DNA of 64,000 nucleotides, from the NCBI GenBank assembly GCA_947311845.1, contig CAMZMU010000020.1, positions 34,301,946 to 34,365,945 on the forward strand. The letters run 5' to 3'. A model generated the notes under the pieces. The model was not told the origin of the DNA. It ran no database searches and saw only the letters and a list, made by a program, of their open reading frames with translations. Shown here one piece after another: positions 37,201-52,782 of this stretch (position 1 is the first letter of the stretch; every line of letters begins with the position of its first letter). This DNA is from Poa pratensis (lineage: Eukaryota > Streptophyta > Magnoliopsida > Poales > Poaceae). The translations under genes were made by a program, and so were the position numbers.

Positions 37201-40200
37201 ATCTTAATATATGGAATATATCTTAGAATCTCAGATCTGTTTAATGTCTTGGCGCTGGCGTATAGCAGTGAGCAATTATGTAGCATCTACTGATCTTCTG
37301 AATTCAGAACCTTGCTAGGCTGAAGTCACGTACGCAGACAAGAAACCACAATCTTCTGTATGGATCAGTTTGTGCGACTGATATCCCTAACATGTGAAGT
37401 ATTTGGTACCAACACGAGTTACACTATAGTATAAATATTCCTACAAGAACTTAAGAACTGCAAGGCTAACATGCCAGAATTGTTTATCAACTTCTTTAAC
37501 TCTGACACAGTCATTAAAAGGAAGTGTATACTTACTGGGTTGCTACCTGTGCCAACAGGAAGCTTCTCATCCTCTGATGGTGATGGTAAACTATGGCATG
37601 CACTTATTTCCTCTAAACATGCATACCACTTGTCCACATTTATTGCTAGGCATGCACCCTACATGGACAAACATATATATTATTAGTAAAAGAAACAGAA
37701 CATTCTGAAAAAAATAGGTAAACCGCATGGTAGTTTCAAAGAAAGATTGACAAAGTAAAATTTATGTAAATGATGGAACAAAGCTCACCTTCCATATTAG
37801 TCCTCTCAGTTCAGGTTTAAGAACCCATAGCCTTCGCAGCCATTCTCTTGCTTCTCTCTGCCCAATTGGATTAGTAGGACTCCAGACAGAAGTATAGTGA
37901 TCCTTTTCTTTCTCAAGGAATTGGGATAAGAAAGCTATATCATACGAGAAAACTTGATTCTCCAAACTTTCATGAACGTCTGAGAACTCAAATTTAGAAC
38001 ACTGATTTGCACTGTTTGAAGCTCTCACAGGCCCTGAACCTTTCAGTCTTTTCTCCATACGGGTCATGTCAGTGTGGTTCCATCTACTCATTGTCCCAGG
38101 TGGATGATTTTCAATATCTCTAATAGATTTTCCTGGAACAGCAAGTAAGCCAGCACGACAAACTCCTTTGTGACAGTGACCAGGTGCCATGTCCAGACAT
38201 ACATGCTCAAAATTTGATTGACTGACAAAGTTTTGTGTAACTGCAACTGTCGTCTCAAGGTTCAAAACACAATGCCACCATCCACTAGGAACAAATATAG
38301 TTTCTCCTGGTAACTGAGTGCATTCCAGTGGCTTCTCGTGTTCAGCAAGATGAGGATAGATATCAAGCCACCACTGCGAACAATCAAAATAATGTTGAAT
38401 GATATGTGCCGAAGTTTGAAAAGAAAAACAGTAACAAGTGCCTTGCCTGCAACGATGTTGGAGTGTCGATGTCAACATCACCATCTTCATCACTTACATG
38501 CACCGTGACCCCACCAGGCACTCTTCCTGGAGGGTACAACGCCCATCTATGAAATAAGGTGGAGATTATTAGTGTTAACACCAATTTTTGCCCGTTCAAA
38601 ATATTCAGCATTTTAGAGCATGGAATAATCAGCTTTAACAGCGCAAGAGCAGTAAAACATGAGCTCGAACCGCATATCCTAGCCCAATTTTAAAATATAG
38701 GGTTACAATCATTTTCACTTCAATTTAAGATATAAGGCATGCCGGTGGGTTGAATCACATCTCTCTTTGCCCTCAGTTATCTTCTGTCTCTTTTCAACAT
38801 TCTATCAATATAAATATGATTAAGTTTCCGGCATACTATTCTCTCTGACTTTAAAGACATTAGCTATGGACATCCTACTAAATTTAGCCATCTTTAATTC
38901 GATTCGCCAAGCTGACTGATTTTTTTTCACCAAAAATGTTTCTTTAGAGCAGATTTTAAAATAAGGAACACATAAAACAGAAATCACAAGCCATAAATAT
39001 AAAGCACTGCAATGACCATGAAGATCCAATAGGTGAGGAATTACACAAGTTTCGTGCATTCTACTAGCTTCAAAATTTAGAACTAGCTGGCAAGTACCAC
39101 AGCTTGGGTGCACTATCAGGTACTAACACCTATGCACACATATATAAAACACACGTGAGTCTAACCTTTTCCGGCCACAAAGAAGAGTATTCCACGCGCT
39201 AGTCAGTCCTGGGTCAACATGCCAAGAGGCACCAGATCTTTCTGGTCCAATAATAAGCCATCTAAAAGCTGGTCGTTGTTCATAATCCAAGACATCAAAA
39301 AGATCTTCTTGAAATAAATGAGGGACTCTGTAATCTTCCAATAGTGCTGGTGTTGATTCTCCAAACTGTAAAACTTTCGGAACTAAGTTTCCTTTTTTCT
39401 TTTCATAACTTTTACAGTAAATGAAATGAAGTTATGATTACCTTATCATCAAATATGTAAAGAGGATCTTCGTCATGCTGGAGTTCCATGTAAGAAACAT
39501 AGTCTTTTAGTTTCATTATTATCTTCTGGGGGCTTCTTTGTGAAATCCTAAATGTAACTTCACCATAATCATGCACCAGCTGCTGCATTGTCCATTTAGT
39601 CCTTGCTGGCCAGGTTTCAACCAGTTTACCAAGCAAGACCTAGTTGTGCAATACAAATAATATGATTTCAGAAAAAATCATTGCATAACAAGTATGTAGA
39701 AAATCCACATGTTGTAAAGCTATCTTAGTTCTTACCGGGCTTTTTCCATCATACTGAGAACGGAATTGATCCAAAGAAAGGTCATCTTTCCTTTCCACAT
39801 GTCCATTGTCAAAAGAATAACTACTCAAAATAGTAAAACATCTATACCATCTCCTGTATAAGTACAAGGAATTGAACCCTGCATTAAAATAAGGATTAAC
39901 AAGGAGATAAAATAAATAAACACAGCAAACATAAATTTGATGTATCTTACCATCAAAATGACGAGCCTTCTGCTCAATCTCACTATTTTCAGAGCGAAGA
40001 CTAAGCCTGAAATGAAGCAATCAGTGTCCAACCCTTTTCAGTCGTAATTTATTAATCACTTATAATTATTTCAAAATACAGAATGTATCACGGCAAGATA
40101 GAGTGGTCATATACCTAGACAATGTTGTTTTCTTCCAAGAGCCTTTGTACTCAAGATGACCACCAATTGAAAGATATTTGCTCATCCAAAGAGGCTCCTC

Positions 40201-41881
40201 GTTGCAAAGTATGTACATGACGCTGCAGAATGCAAACTGATTTAACATGCTGTCTCATCCAACCACCATTTTGAGGTAGAAACACAAGTGTGACGAATGT
40301 TTTAAGCTCATCTCTCTAGGTAGTGATAATGTAAAATGTCAGGAACTACCCTCTGGTCCTCCAAAAGCTTTCGTTTTGGACATTGTTCTAAAGAAGAACA
40401 ACCAGGCACCTGTCACTCCATGGTGCGGGAATTAATTTTGCCTAACACGGGAAGCAACCCCTGGCGGTTAGGTTGGAGGCTGGTGCACGCTTAGTCAAAT
40501 TTCAAAACTTTGACTCTACTTCTGTCTAAGACAACTTTTACAGGGCTGGAGGAAGTATGATTTTACACTCGTCCAGTACAAAAAAAAAATGATGCTTTAG
40601 CACTGAGCACACAAAGCATGGAAGAAGTTAACACTGCATTAGTCTTGTACTCCCTCCGTATCAAAATATAAGACTCTCTACCTACTTTCTGCACACATGT
40701 ATCTAGACATGTTTTAGTGCAAGATTCATGTGTTTTAGTGCAAGATTCACATGAATCTTGCACTAAAACATGTCTAGATACATGTGTGCAGAAAGTAGGT
40801 AGAGAGTCTTATATTTTGATACGGAGGGAGTATTTATTAGCTGCATGGTTGAGTCTTTGCATGTGGTGGATTGTTGCCTAGGAAAAGAAAACATTTGCGA
40901 ACAGAATAACTTGTTAACACCTATTACCTCTGTTCCAAAATATAAGATGTTTTGATAGGCTAAAATGGCCTACCAAAACGTCTTATATATTGGAACGGGG
41001 GTAGTATTTCAGAACGAAAACAATACTCTGATAAGACAGATAGACAGTAACTTGTATTTTCCCTTCTTTGAATCCTCTGGAATTAACTATCCCATTATGA
41101 GTACTATGCTTAAAGAGTCAAGACCAAAGGTAGATGTGCAAGCCTGGCTTAGTTGCAGATACGCCATGGAGCAGTGAATAATTCTAGAGGAAGATTAACA
41201 AACATGACCAATGGATCAAATTCTGGATTGGCTGGTTAGCTGGACAATTCTTTTAAGCTTAATCTAAGAAATCAAGGCAAAATTTGCCTTCGGTTAATAA
41301 AAGTAAAATGTTGGGAAAAGACGGTCTGGTGTACCGACATGGCTATATGAAAATAAACACCGGCAGTTTTTGCCATTCAACTTATGCAGATGTCGCAGAG
41401 GCGAATTTCGGTGAACTTCTCGGCCGTCCTTGCGAATTCAACATATTTTATCAGCGGGTGTCGTTTATGTATCTCGTGCCATTTCATATCGTCACATGCC
41501 TACAATTTATGAATCACCGAGAAAAAATCTGGCTCACATCCATGGATGATCTCCTATCACGGTAGCTCATGTCATCATATGCCTACGGTTAACCAAACAG
41601 AATTCAGAATCAAGCATGACTAGACTAGTCCACTAGAGTCGAATGGTCATCATCAAACAACGACTCAAACTTTCAGAATCCACATTCTTAGCAAAACACA
41701 TGTATGGAGCTAATGAAAGAAGCGAGGTTCAAACGGAGAGGTGCGGCGACCTGCTGACGCATGCGAGGCGGCCGATGTCGGTGGGCTGGAGGAGGTCGAC
41801 GACGGCGCAGAGCAGCTCGTCGGGGAGCACCGCCAGGCCGCCCAGCGCCGCGTCCCTCCGGCCGTTCCCCGCCGCGTCCAT
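34288..41881 (-). CDS. JMJ21: F-box and JmjC domain protein, JMJ21 (At1g78280)-like
   Basis: Sixteen exons on the minus strand, listed 5' to 3': 41751-41881, 40115-40222, 39951-40006, 39736-39878, 39442-39639, 39166-39365, 38447-38546, 37789-38373, 37536-37658, 37038-37118, 36655-36962, 36367-36579, 35842-35926, 35580-35763, 35202-35376 and 34288-34441. They give 947 residues, close to the Arabidopsis protein (943 from memory). An F-box ([20 protein letters not shown]) is at about 14-60. The JmjC domain has the iron ligands His261 and Asp263 in SWHVDPG and His346 in [10 protein letters not shown]. The C-terminal half has a phosphotransferase/kinase-like fold in this family ([21 protein letters not shown]). 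Intron 7 uses a GC donor (CAG/GCAAGG). The role is probably a nuclear 2-oxoglutarate oxygenase linked to an SCF ligase; the substrate is not established. Intron 1 (1.5 kb) carries two MITEs. Confidence 0.9.
40650..40830. mobile_element. Stowaway MITE, perfect 83-bp hairpin, in JMJ21 intron 1
   Basis: The element starts CTCCCTCCGTATCAAAATAT and ends with its exact complement, flanked by TA (40648-40649, 40831-40832). By hand count the two arms are 83 bases each with no mismatch, separated by a 15-base loop TTTTAGTGCAAGATT that is itself a repeat of part of the left arm. Perfect arms imply recent insertion. Confidence 0.92.
40927..41001. mobile_element. Short Stowaway MITE in JMJ21 intron 1
   Basis: Termini CCTCTGTTCCAAAATATAAG and ATATATTGGAACGGGGG are inverted, with TA at 40925-40926 and 41002-41003. 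At 75 bp it matches the Thalos-like size class. Confidence 0.75.
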
Positions 41882-42785
41882 CGCCGGCGACCAGGCCGGA
41901 TCGGTGGGCTGGGTCGGTTTACGCGTGCTGGGTCTGGGTGCGTGCGGGAAAGATCGTGGGAATTGCGCGTTTGGGTTGGGATGGACGCGGTGGGCCGGAG
42001 AAATTCGTTTATAGTGGGGAGCTTCTCGAAAAGCGTGGTGGACGCGTATTGGATTCGCCGATGCGGGCTGTCGACTCCATCATTTCTTTTCGGCGGCGTA
42101 ATTCGTAAATCCGTATTATCTCAACGAAAAAGCATGGTATATTTTCTTTTTGGAGAAGAGATACATTCTTTTAAGGTGTTTTACACAGCTATGGGTTTTC
42201 TTGCTTCATAGCGTGTGCAGTAATTTCGAATAGACTTTTAAGATAACATAACATCTGATGCAGACGTAGGATTTGATTCATCCAAATTTTGCTACAGTAG
42301 TATTTTTTTTTGAGAAATATATTTTCATTTATGAACGTATTGGAAAACCCAATCAAAAGTTTGATGCTAGAGGCTGTTACTAACCTTTGTTAATCACTCC
42401 ATTTGATGCTAAAGCTTGTGACGCATGAGAAGTTCCACTGCAGCAGCACCGTACGCGTGTTCGGAATGGCAGGCGATTGATGCTCGAATCCCGCTCCTTT
42501 CATTTCATTATTACTTTTTTGGGTTAGTGCCGCATCTTTGCATCCCTTTGCATTTTCTTTGTTAGGATACTATACAAATGTCATGTGCTACTAAGAACCT
42601 TTTTTCCGCTCTCCCAAAAAAGTCTTTTCTGATTTAAATAATGCGCCGTCTTAAAAACTTGTAATATAATGTGTGTCCCGAAGTTTTGAGATTGACAAAG
42701 TCCCATTAACTTCTCGGTACCGAGAAGAACAAAATATAACTGAGAAAATGTTGAGCCAAGGTAAGACACAAGGCAGGTTTCATCC
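41882..42785. other. Upstream region of JMJ21
   Basis: GC-rich DNA at 41882-42080 precedes the minus-strand JMJ21 start and should hold its leader and promoter; no clear TATA box was identified. The plus-strand ORFs 41643-42211 are antisense shadows. The rest is AT-rich without features. Confidence 0.45.
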
Positions 42786-43215
42786 TAGTAAACCGAGTCC
42801 CGAGGGTACAACCACACATCTAAACATCCAACTACGGATTGGTTCTACCATACATGTTTTCTGTATGCATTTCATGATTCATGATGAAGTCCCTATAGAT
42901 TTCTCAATATCAAGGAGAACGTCACCTCTCAACGAAAGGATATTCTGGCTAGATAAGAGTTAAGACGCGCATGAGAGGTATGATCCCTAGGAGGCTCAGG
43001 GCACCCTCCTAACCATTCAACCACACGTTGATTCTACCAAACACATGGGTATCAAGGAGAACGTCACCTCTCTCTCAAAGAATATTCAACCTAGATAACA
43101 TACACATGAGAGGTTTGATCCCTAGTAGGCTAAGGGAACAACCATTTTACCACCCACCTGACCATCAAACTACATGTTAGTTCTACCAAATACATGTTTC
43201 TTATATGCATTTAGA
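42786..43215. repeat. Three degenerate direct repeats with SINE-like segments
   Basis: A block with CATCCAACTACGGATTGGTT, ATCAAGGAGAACGTCACCTCTC and GATCCCTAGNAGGCTNAGGG-type segments occurs in three head-to-tail, diverged versions (around 42826-42995, 43010-43140 and 43165-43210). Parts resemble the minus-strand SINE sequence at 50833-51130 (GAACGTCGCCTCCCACTG, CCACCCACCTAACCATC), so this may be an old, duplicated SINE. Confidence 0.45.
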
Positions 43216-44547
43216 ACCTACAAAAAAAATTCTAGTTGAATTTCTACATGATTTAGAACCTACAAAAAATTTCGTCAAGAAGTGTTTCTTATAGGGAAAA
43301 CAAAGGAACTGTAACATGAGTTTTGAGTTGTTGAAAACTTTCCTCCAAAACATGGCGCAATGGAATTTTTTTCTAATCCTATGAATCAAACGAGGCACAT
43401 ACAAAATTTCTTAACATCAAAATCTTTCAAAATTCTTATAAGATTCCTTTGAATTAAGAGAGCTCTTAGATTCCTCAAATTAGCAAAACAAATGCTCACA
43501 TTTCTACTTTCTTCCAGATTTGCCCACTAGGGACGTGCAGATCATGCTTACCACCATTCACATATAGGGGGTGTATTAGGTTTCAGTAAGATAACACTAT
43601 GACCAAAACTCATTTTGTTGATATGTAGTATATGAATTAAATTTCTATCATTATATTCATATTCTAGGTAGTTGTGATTTTGTATCATATAATCCATGTA
43701 CTATTGGATTAATCTGTGGCCAGATATACAAGTCCGTGGAATCAAACTATCTTAATCGTCCATCCGACTATATCAATATTTAGTTGAGCCTTTACGAATT
43801 CAATCTTATATGCAGAGTAAATCCTATAGTTATGTTTTAAGTTTAGCAAATTCAACACTTTGATGCGCATTACTTAGTATGAGTACTTTACTAGATTTTT
43901 ATCTACAGTATATTTCTGGCCGGGTATTACGGGGTTTGGCTGCTTTCATTATTCAGATGAATTTATTTTGATATCGAAGATAAGAAAACAATGTGAAGGT
44001 TTGATCCCAGGCTGGCAGGCGTAACCACGGCGTTAGGAGGCGCGGTGGAGGATCTCTGGCCCCGGGTTGCGGTGGTTTCGGCCACCGCGGCTCCGGTCAA
44101 TCAGATCGTGGAGGTTGCCTTCAGATCGGGTTCGGATTGTCCATTCCAATCCATTGGGCCTGGTACGGCTTGGCCGGCATCGAGATCTTCGAAGGTGGTC
44201 GGTCTGATATTCAAGAAGCTGAATGGAGACTTGTGGAGCAGATCCGGGTGTAAACCCTGCTCTCTGGAGAATACTAGAAGGCATGGATTTGGTCTCTCCG
44301 GAGAGAAACTTCTGAACTCTGCAGATCAAGGTTTACTGATTTATCAAACAACATTTGATATTCAACTAGCCGCTGATGCAGCACTATCTGGAACGAGGAG
44401 CAAGACGTGGCGAGGTTAATGCAATATGTTTGGCTTCTGCAGCGATGATCTGCTCCAAAAGACCAAAACAGCATAGCCCCAATTGCAGCAGCAACTCATT
44501 CACAGGGTGAAAGGCAAATTTGAACAAAAGAGAGCAATTGACAAGTA
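43216..44547. other. Spacer; GC-rich fragment of unknown origin at 43960-44420
   Basis: AT-rich DNA is followed by a GC-rich piece holding a 124-codon plus-strand ORF (44045-44419) with no recognised domain. It could be a transposon leader fragment; no terminal repeats or target duplication were found. Confidence 0.35.
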
Positions 44548-44703
44548 CTCACTCCGTTCCTAAATATAAGATGTTTTATCTTTTGTCCACATTCACATGT
44601 ATCTAGATGCATGTGGACATGTTTTAATATGTATGTCATGTGAGTTTGTACCTAGCCAACATGTGAGTTAGCTAGAACATCTTACATTGTGGAACAGAGG
44701 GAG
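44548..44703. mobile_element. Stowaway MITE downstream of DAHP synthase
   Basis: The element starts CTCACTCCGTTCCTAAATAT and ends TTGTGGAACAGAGGGAG, with TA at 44546-44547 and 44704-44705. The 156-bp interior keeps inverted CATGTATCTAGATGCATG-type repeats. Confidence 0.8.
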
Positions 44704-44977
44704 TACTTGTTTGGCCAAGCCTTCGATCTTGTATTATTATTCTCTTATATATATAGAAGAAATAAAAAGAAACAGATTCGAAATCGTACATGAAGTTGCA
44801 CATTACAGTATAGACCAACACAAATGTTACTAGAGATCCTCACCTCCCCCATCCCCTCGCACAGAAAGCTCACGAGTAGTATATGACTTTTATCAAGATC
44901 ACCCACCAACAAATGGAATACACATCGGCCGCTGCTGCAACTATCTACTCCGCCTGTTCCATTCCTGGCTACGCGTT

Positions 44978-48771
<3,794 letters not shown>

Positions 48772-48885
48772 TGCGGACGGAATGCGGCGGCGATTAGGTT
48801 GAATCTGGGGTTTTGGGAATGGTGTGGAGGAGGGGAGGGCGTGGTGGGCGCGGTCTCTCCTGAAGAGGTTGGGAAGAGGAGCGCG

Positions 48886-48895
48886 CTATTTATAG
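48886..48895 (-). promoter_or_regulatory. TATA box of DAHP synthase
   Basis: CTATAAATAG on the minus strand, 115-124 bp before the start codon, in a GC-rich promoter. It predicts a leader of roughly 80-90 nt. Confidence 0.65.
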
Positions 48896-48959
48896 CTGGC
48901 CGGAGCCGCCCAGGAGCTCGGGCTGAGGCGGCCCGGGGTTGGTGAGCGGGAGGAAGGCG

Positions 48960-49985
48960 TATTGTGGTAGTTGGATGAAGCGGACCCGGGAAGAAAGAAC
49001 AGGGATATTCTAGGATTTTCTCTCTTGGCTCGCTACAGGGCACCTTGTTTACATTTTTCCTTTTCTAAAGAGAGAATCGTGGGTTTTTGGGCCAAACCCT
49101 ACCATGAGGGGTGTGTGGGGGATGGGGCATGGTCATAGTTGCTCTAAAATGTACTCTATACCTATGTTTTTCCATCCCTTTTTTCTGTCGATGGATCCAA
49201 GTACCAGACTCATACATAGGCAGGTGCAACAGAAGCCCTAGAATTGTGGCCCATTTATTAATTAAATTCCACCCTTGTTATTGGTAATCAAGTGACTAAA
49301 CAATAATAAGACATTAGAATATAAAGGAAGAAAGGACCACCTGCCAATTTTCATCCAAGATTAGATCCAAAAACTCCGGTAAGTGTTTCTATATATTTCT
49401 TAATTAAATGACCAAACGCTTTTTGTATCATACACTTGTTATGATGGAGTTTTATTATAAATTTATTTGTGGTAGAATGAATTAGTTGAATAGGATTAAA
49501 TAAAGTACACACTTTTTTCCAGATACAACTACATATCATCAAATACGTGACAACTGATATGAAAAATAATATGAAAACATTAATAGACCCGACATCCAAT
49601 ATTTAACCGTGGAGTTAAGAGATCTTTGATTTCGTGCTTGTGAGAGGTGAGTTTGACTGAGCATGGCTACAAGCTAGTAAGGGTCGTGAGAGTAGTTAGC
49701 TATTAGCAAGGTAGAACTGTTAGTGGTGGAGTTGGCGTTTTAGGTAGGCGATGTGTTAACATATAAAGCGAACAATAATTGCTAACTTTGTTGTTGGCAT
49801 TTAGTTTTCTACTTAATCTTTTCTCATGTTGGATCGTGTTCATACTTACAATTGCTAGCTTATGAGTATTAATATATGAGTATTAATATTAACCATGTGT
49901 ACCTATGATGCTAATATATGCCAAGGATCTCCTAGTGTGCTTATAGACATACATGTCAGCTAATGCATATAATTGTGGAGTTCAT
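48960..49985. other. Spacer upstream of DAHP synthase
   Basis: AT-rich beyond about 49080. No gene or complete element was recognised. Confidence 0.4.
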
Positions 49986-50390
49986 ACAAATGGAGGACGA
50001 GCTCTAGAGGGCCATTTATATTGAAAACCTCCAAAACCATATTTTGAAGTTTAAAAAAAATCTGAAAAAAATCCTGGATGTAGACGATGTTTTATTTTAC
50101 CACCGTGTAAAGTTTCAACTAGAAATATCTTGTATTTTGGGCTGCACAAAAATAATAAAATCTAACACTTGAAAGTAGTGAACAATGCTAAATTTCAACT
50201 CTTCGAAATATTTTAGATGTCATTATTTTGTGTAGACCAGAATAATTTTTTTTCAGATGAGATTTTGCACATTGGTAAAAATGCATCATTGTCAACATCC
50301 AATTTACTTTTCAGATTTTTTGAAACTTAAAAAAATGCTTTTCAACTTTTTTCAAAATAAATTGTTCCCTGAAACAAGGCCTCCATTTGT
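49986..50390. mobile_element. Inverted-repeat element, possibly Mutator-like MITE
   Basis: The ends ACAAATGGAGG and CCTCCATTTGT are exact inverses. About 80 bp of diverged inverted similarity follows on each side (CCATTTATATTGAA and AATTTATTTTGAA; AAGTTTAAAAAAAATCTGAAA and AAGTTTCAAAAAATCTGAAA). Long inverted repeats suggest a Mutator-type MITE, but no matching 9-bp target duplication was found. Confidence 0.45.
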
Positions 50391-50832
50391 GGTTTCAGTA
50401 TAATTATGTTGCTAACTTCCATATATGGTGCCTTTCTTCTTAACTTTTGATATATAACAATTAGACGTTCTTACAAGGAAATCAACAACACTTTTAGGGC
50501 AAATGATAAGAAAGAAATCATTATTAGCATACTATATATTGAAAGAAACCTTCATCAAATTAATAAATTTGTATATCGTTAAAAAAAGGTCTCGCTAGCG
50601 AGTACGACCAGCCCGAGCATTATTGGTTAAAGCTACGAGATTGGTTTGTGTGTTGACTAATTGCCAATGTAGTTGGTGAGACGGGACTAATATGCCTCAA
50701 CTTTAACTATGGGACCCTAACCACCAATGTGAATGTCTAATTAGTGCTGCACTAACAAATAGGCGTATCTCTCTAGATTGATAGTCGCACCAAACATCGG
50801 CAATGCACGTAAAAAAGACATGTCGCTCTACA

Positions 50833-51130
50833 GTATTTTTTGCGAAACACAGTACAACGCAAGCGCTCATATACACGCGCACACACTCACCCTATGAACG
50901 CACGCACGCACACCCTACCCCTATGAGCACCTCCGAGAGACTGAGTCGGCGGGTCGAGTCTTGAGATTGACGAAGTCACCACGGGCGCCTCGCTGTCGAC
51001 GGGAACGTCGCCTCCCACTGAAGAATATTCCGCCTTAAATGAGAAACACCAGCGTCAAACCTGGGGTTTGAACTCTGGTGGGCTGGGGGTACAACCACCC
51101 ACCTAACCATCTTGCCACAGGCAAGTTCTC
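50833..51130 (-). mobile_element. tRNA-derived SINE, minus strand
   Basis: This is a second copy, in reverse, of the SINE at 52472-52770. The target duplication TGTCGCTCTACA lies at 50821-50832 and 51131-51142. On the minus strand it begins GAGAACTTGCCTGTGGCAAG, has a B-box-like AGTTCAAACCC (51063-51073) and ends in an A-run (T-run at about 50838). Confidence 0.85.
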
Positions 51131-51142
51131 TGTCGCTCTACA

Positions 51143-51640
51143 TTATTTAAATGCTCGGACTAAGTTTTTGAAGTTCTCACGCTGTTATGTACATAACTTA
51201 TCTCATAACCACATAAAAATAACAATAATTATTATATATCTACAATCAATTAAGAAACAAAATTAATATAATCTATAGCTTGTGGTGAACTATGATTATC
51301 CCATTTGCCTTATAATTTTGTATCTACTTTAGCGTCTATTTTTTTTAAAAAAATATTACTTTTGTCTGACCAGATTTGGAAATATATTGATACAACAACC
51401 CGTCCCATAATTCATCTGGGTTCTTTGGTTGGTGTAGTCGCTCTGAGAAAAGCCAATGGATCTTCCATGGTCACGAAATGGTGTACCTGTCTCTCAAGAT
51501 TGGCAATATAGTTTTTTGCTTGTTTTTCCTGTACTAGTGATGTAATTGGAAGTGTCAAGTCACAATCCAGATCCAGTATACTTTGAAATGGGTTAATGTG
51601 GGTTTATGCTCGAATGAGATAATTAAAATGTTATGTTGTT
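51143..51640. other. Short spacer
   Basis: AT-rich, with no recognised feature except the first copy of the target duplication of the next insertion (51625-51640). Confidence 0.5.
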
Positions 51641-52315
51641 TTTTTTCGACAAAACTTCCAATCCATTCATCAACTGTCAAGCTGTACAAAGAACACTAGA
51701 AATAACAAAAAGTTATATCCAAATCCGTAGACCAGCTAGCGACGACTACAAGCACTGAAGCGAGCCGAAGGCGCGATGCTGTCATCGCCCCTCCCTTACT
51801 GGAGCCGGGCAAACCTTGTTGCAGTAGACAGTCGAGAAGTCGTCGTGCTAAGACCCCACAGGACCAGTGCATCAAAACAGCAACCGTCGCCGATGAATAG
51901 TTGTATAAATCAGAAGGATCCAACCTGTAGACGCGCGTACGCAGACGAACGAAAACCAGATCCAAACGGATCCACCAAAAACAAGCACCGACCGAATCTC
52001 GCGAGATCCACCGAAGACACACCTCCACACGCACTCGAATAATGCTAGACGTATCACCGGATCGGGGGCTAGATGGGGAGGACCTTATTCCATCTTCAGG
52101 ACGATGCCGTCTTGCTATCCCGAATAGGACACAAACCCTAACCAAAATTGAGAAAATGCCTAAAAACGGAGTCCTCCCGTCAGCAACGACCGGAATCCAC
52201 CGTGCCTCCATGGCCCTAAGGCCACGGGAGACGGAGATCAACAGCCGCCATCGACCGGAGGCAGAAAACCTATCGCCTCCTGTTCGCTTCCTGTTGGCGA
52301 GACCTGAAGGGGTAC
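51641..52315 (-). mobile_element. Non-LTR retroelement fragment or non-autonomous element
   Basis: A T-run at the left end is a minus-strand poly-A tail. The target duplication is AAAATGTTATGTTGTT (51625-51640) against AAAATGTTATGCTGTT (52316-52331), 15 of 16 identical. The 675-bp interior has no reverse transcriptase motif. It reads like a leader plus 3' tail, so it may be internally deleted or non-autonomous. Confidence 0.7.
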
Positions 52316-52471
52316 AAAATGTTATGCTGTTTAGGGCTGATATTTTTGCAAGGTTATCTACGTTTTGTGATCGCTACTCCTGCTGACCACACAGTACGTC
52401 AGTTTCTTGTCTCCTTGCTGCCAGGTGAATCGAGGTAAGAATTGCAGCAATTCTCAATCCTAAACGAAGTA

Positions 52472-52770
52472 GAGAACTTGCATGTGGCAAGATGGTTAGG
52501 TGGGTGGTTGTACCCCCAGCTCACCAGAGTTCAAATCCCAGGTTTGACGCTGATGTTTCTCATTTAAGGCGGAATATTCTTCAGTGGGAGGCGAAATTCC
52601 CATCGACAGCGAAGCGTCTGTGGTGACTTCGTCAATCTCAAGACTCGACCCGCCGACTCAGTCTCTCGGAGGTGCTCATAGGGATAGGGTGTGCGTACGT
52701 GTGTTCATAGGGGTGAGTGTGTGCGCGTGTATATGAGCGCTTGCGTTGTACTGTGTTTCGAAAAAAAAAT
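52472..52770 (+). mobile_element. tRNA-derived SINE, plus strand
   Basis: The target duplication CTAAACGAAGTA lies at 52460-52471 and 52771-52782. The body starts GAGAACTTGCATGTGGCAAG, has an A-box-like TGGCAAGATGG, a B-box AGTTCAAATCC (52528-52538) and a 3' A-run (52761-52769). The 299-bp length and polymerase III boxes fit a Poaceae tRNA-type SINE. Confidence 0.88.
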
Positions 52771-52782
52771 CTAAACGAAGTA

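Noticed and set aside
40491..40560. Possible Stowaway remnant (GGCTGGAGGAAGTA end)
   Set aside because: Only one convincing terminus could be seen.
41643..42211. Plus-strand ORFs of 115-156 codons
   Set aside because: Antisense to JMJ21 exon 1 and its GC-rich leader.
44045..44419. 124-codon plus-strand ORF
   Set aside because: No recognisable domain, and an equally long antisense ORF exists.
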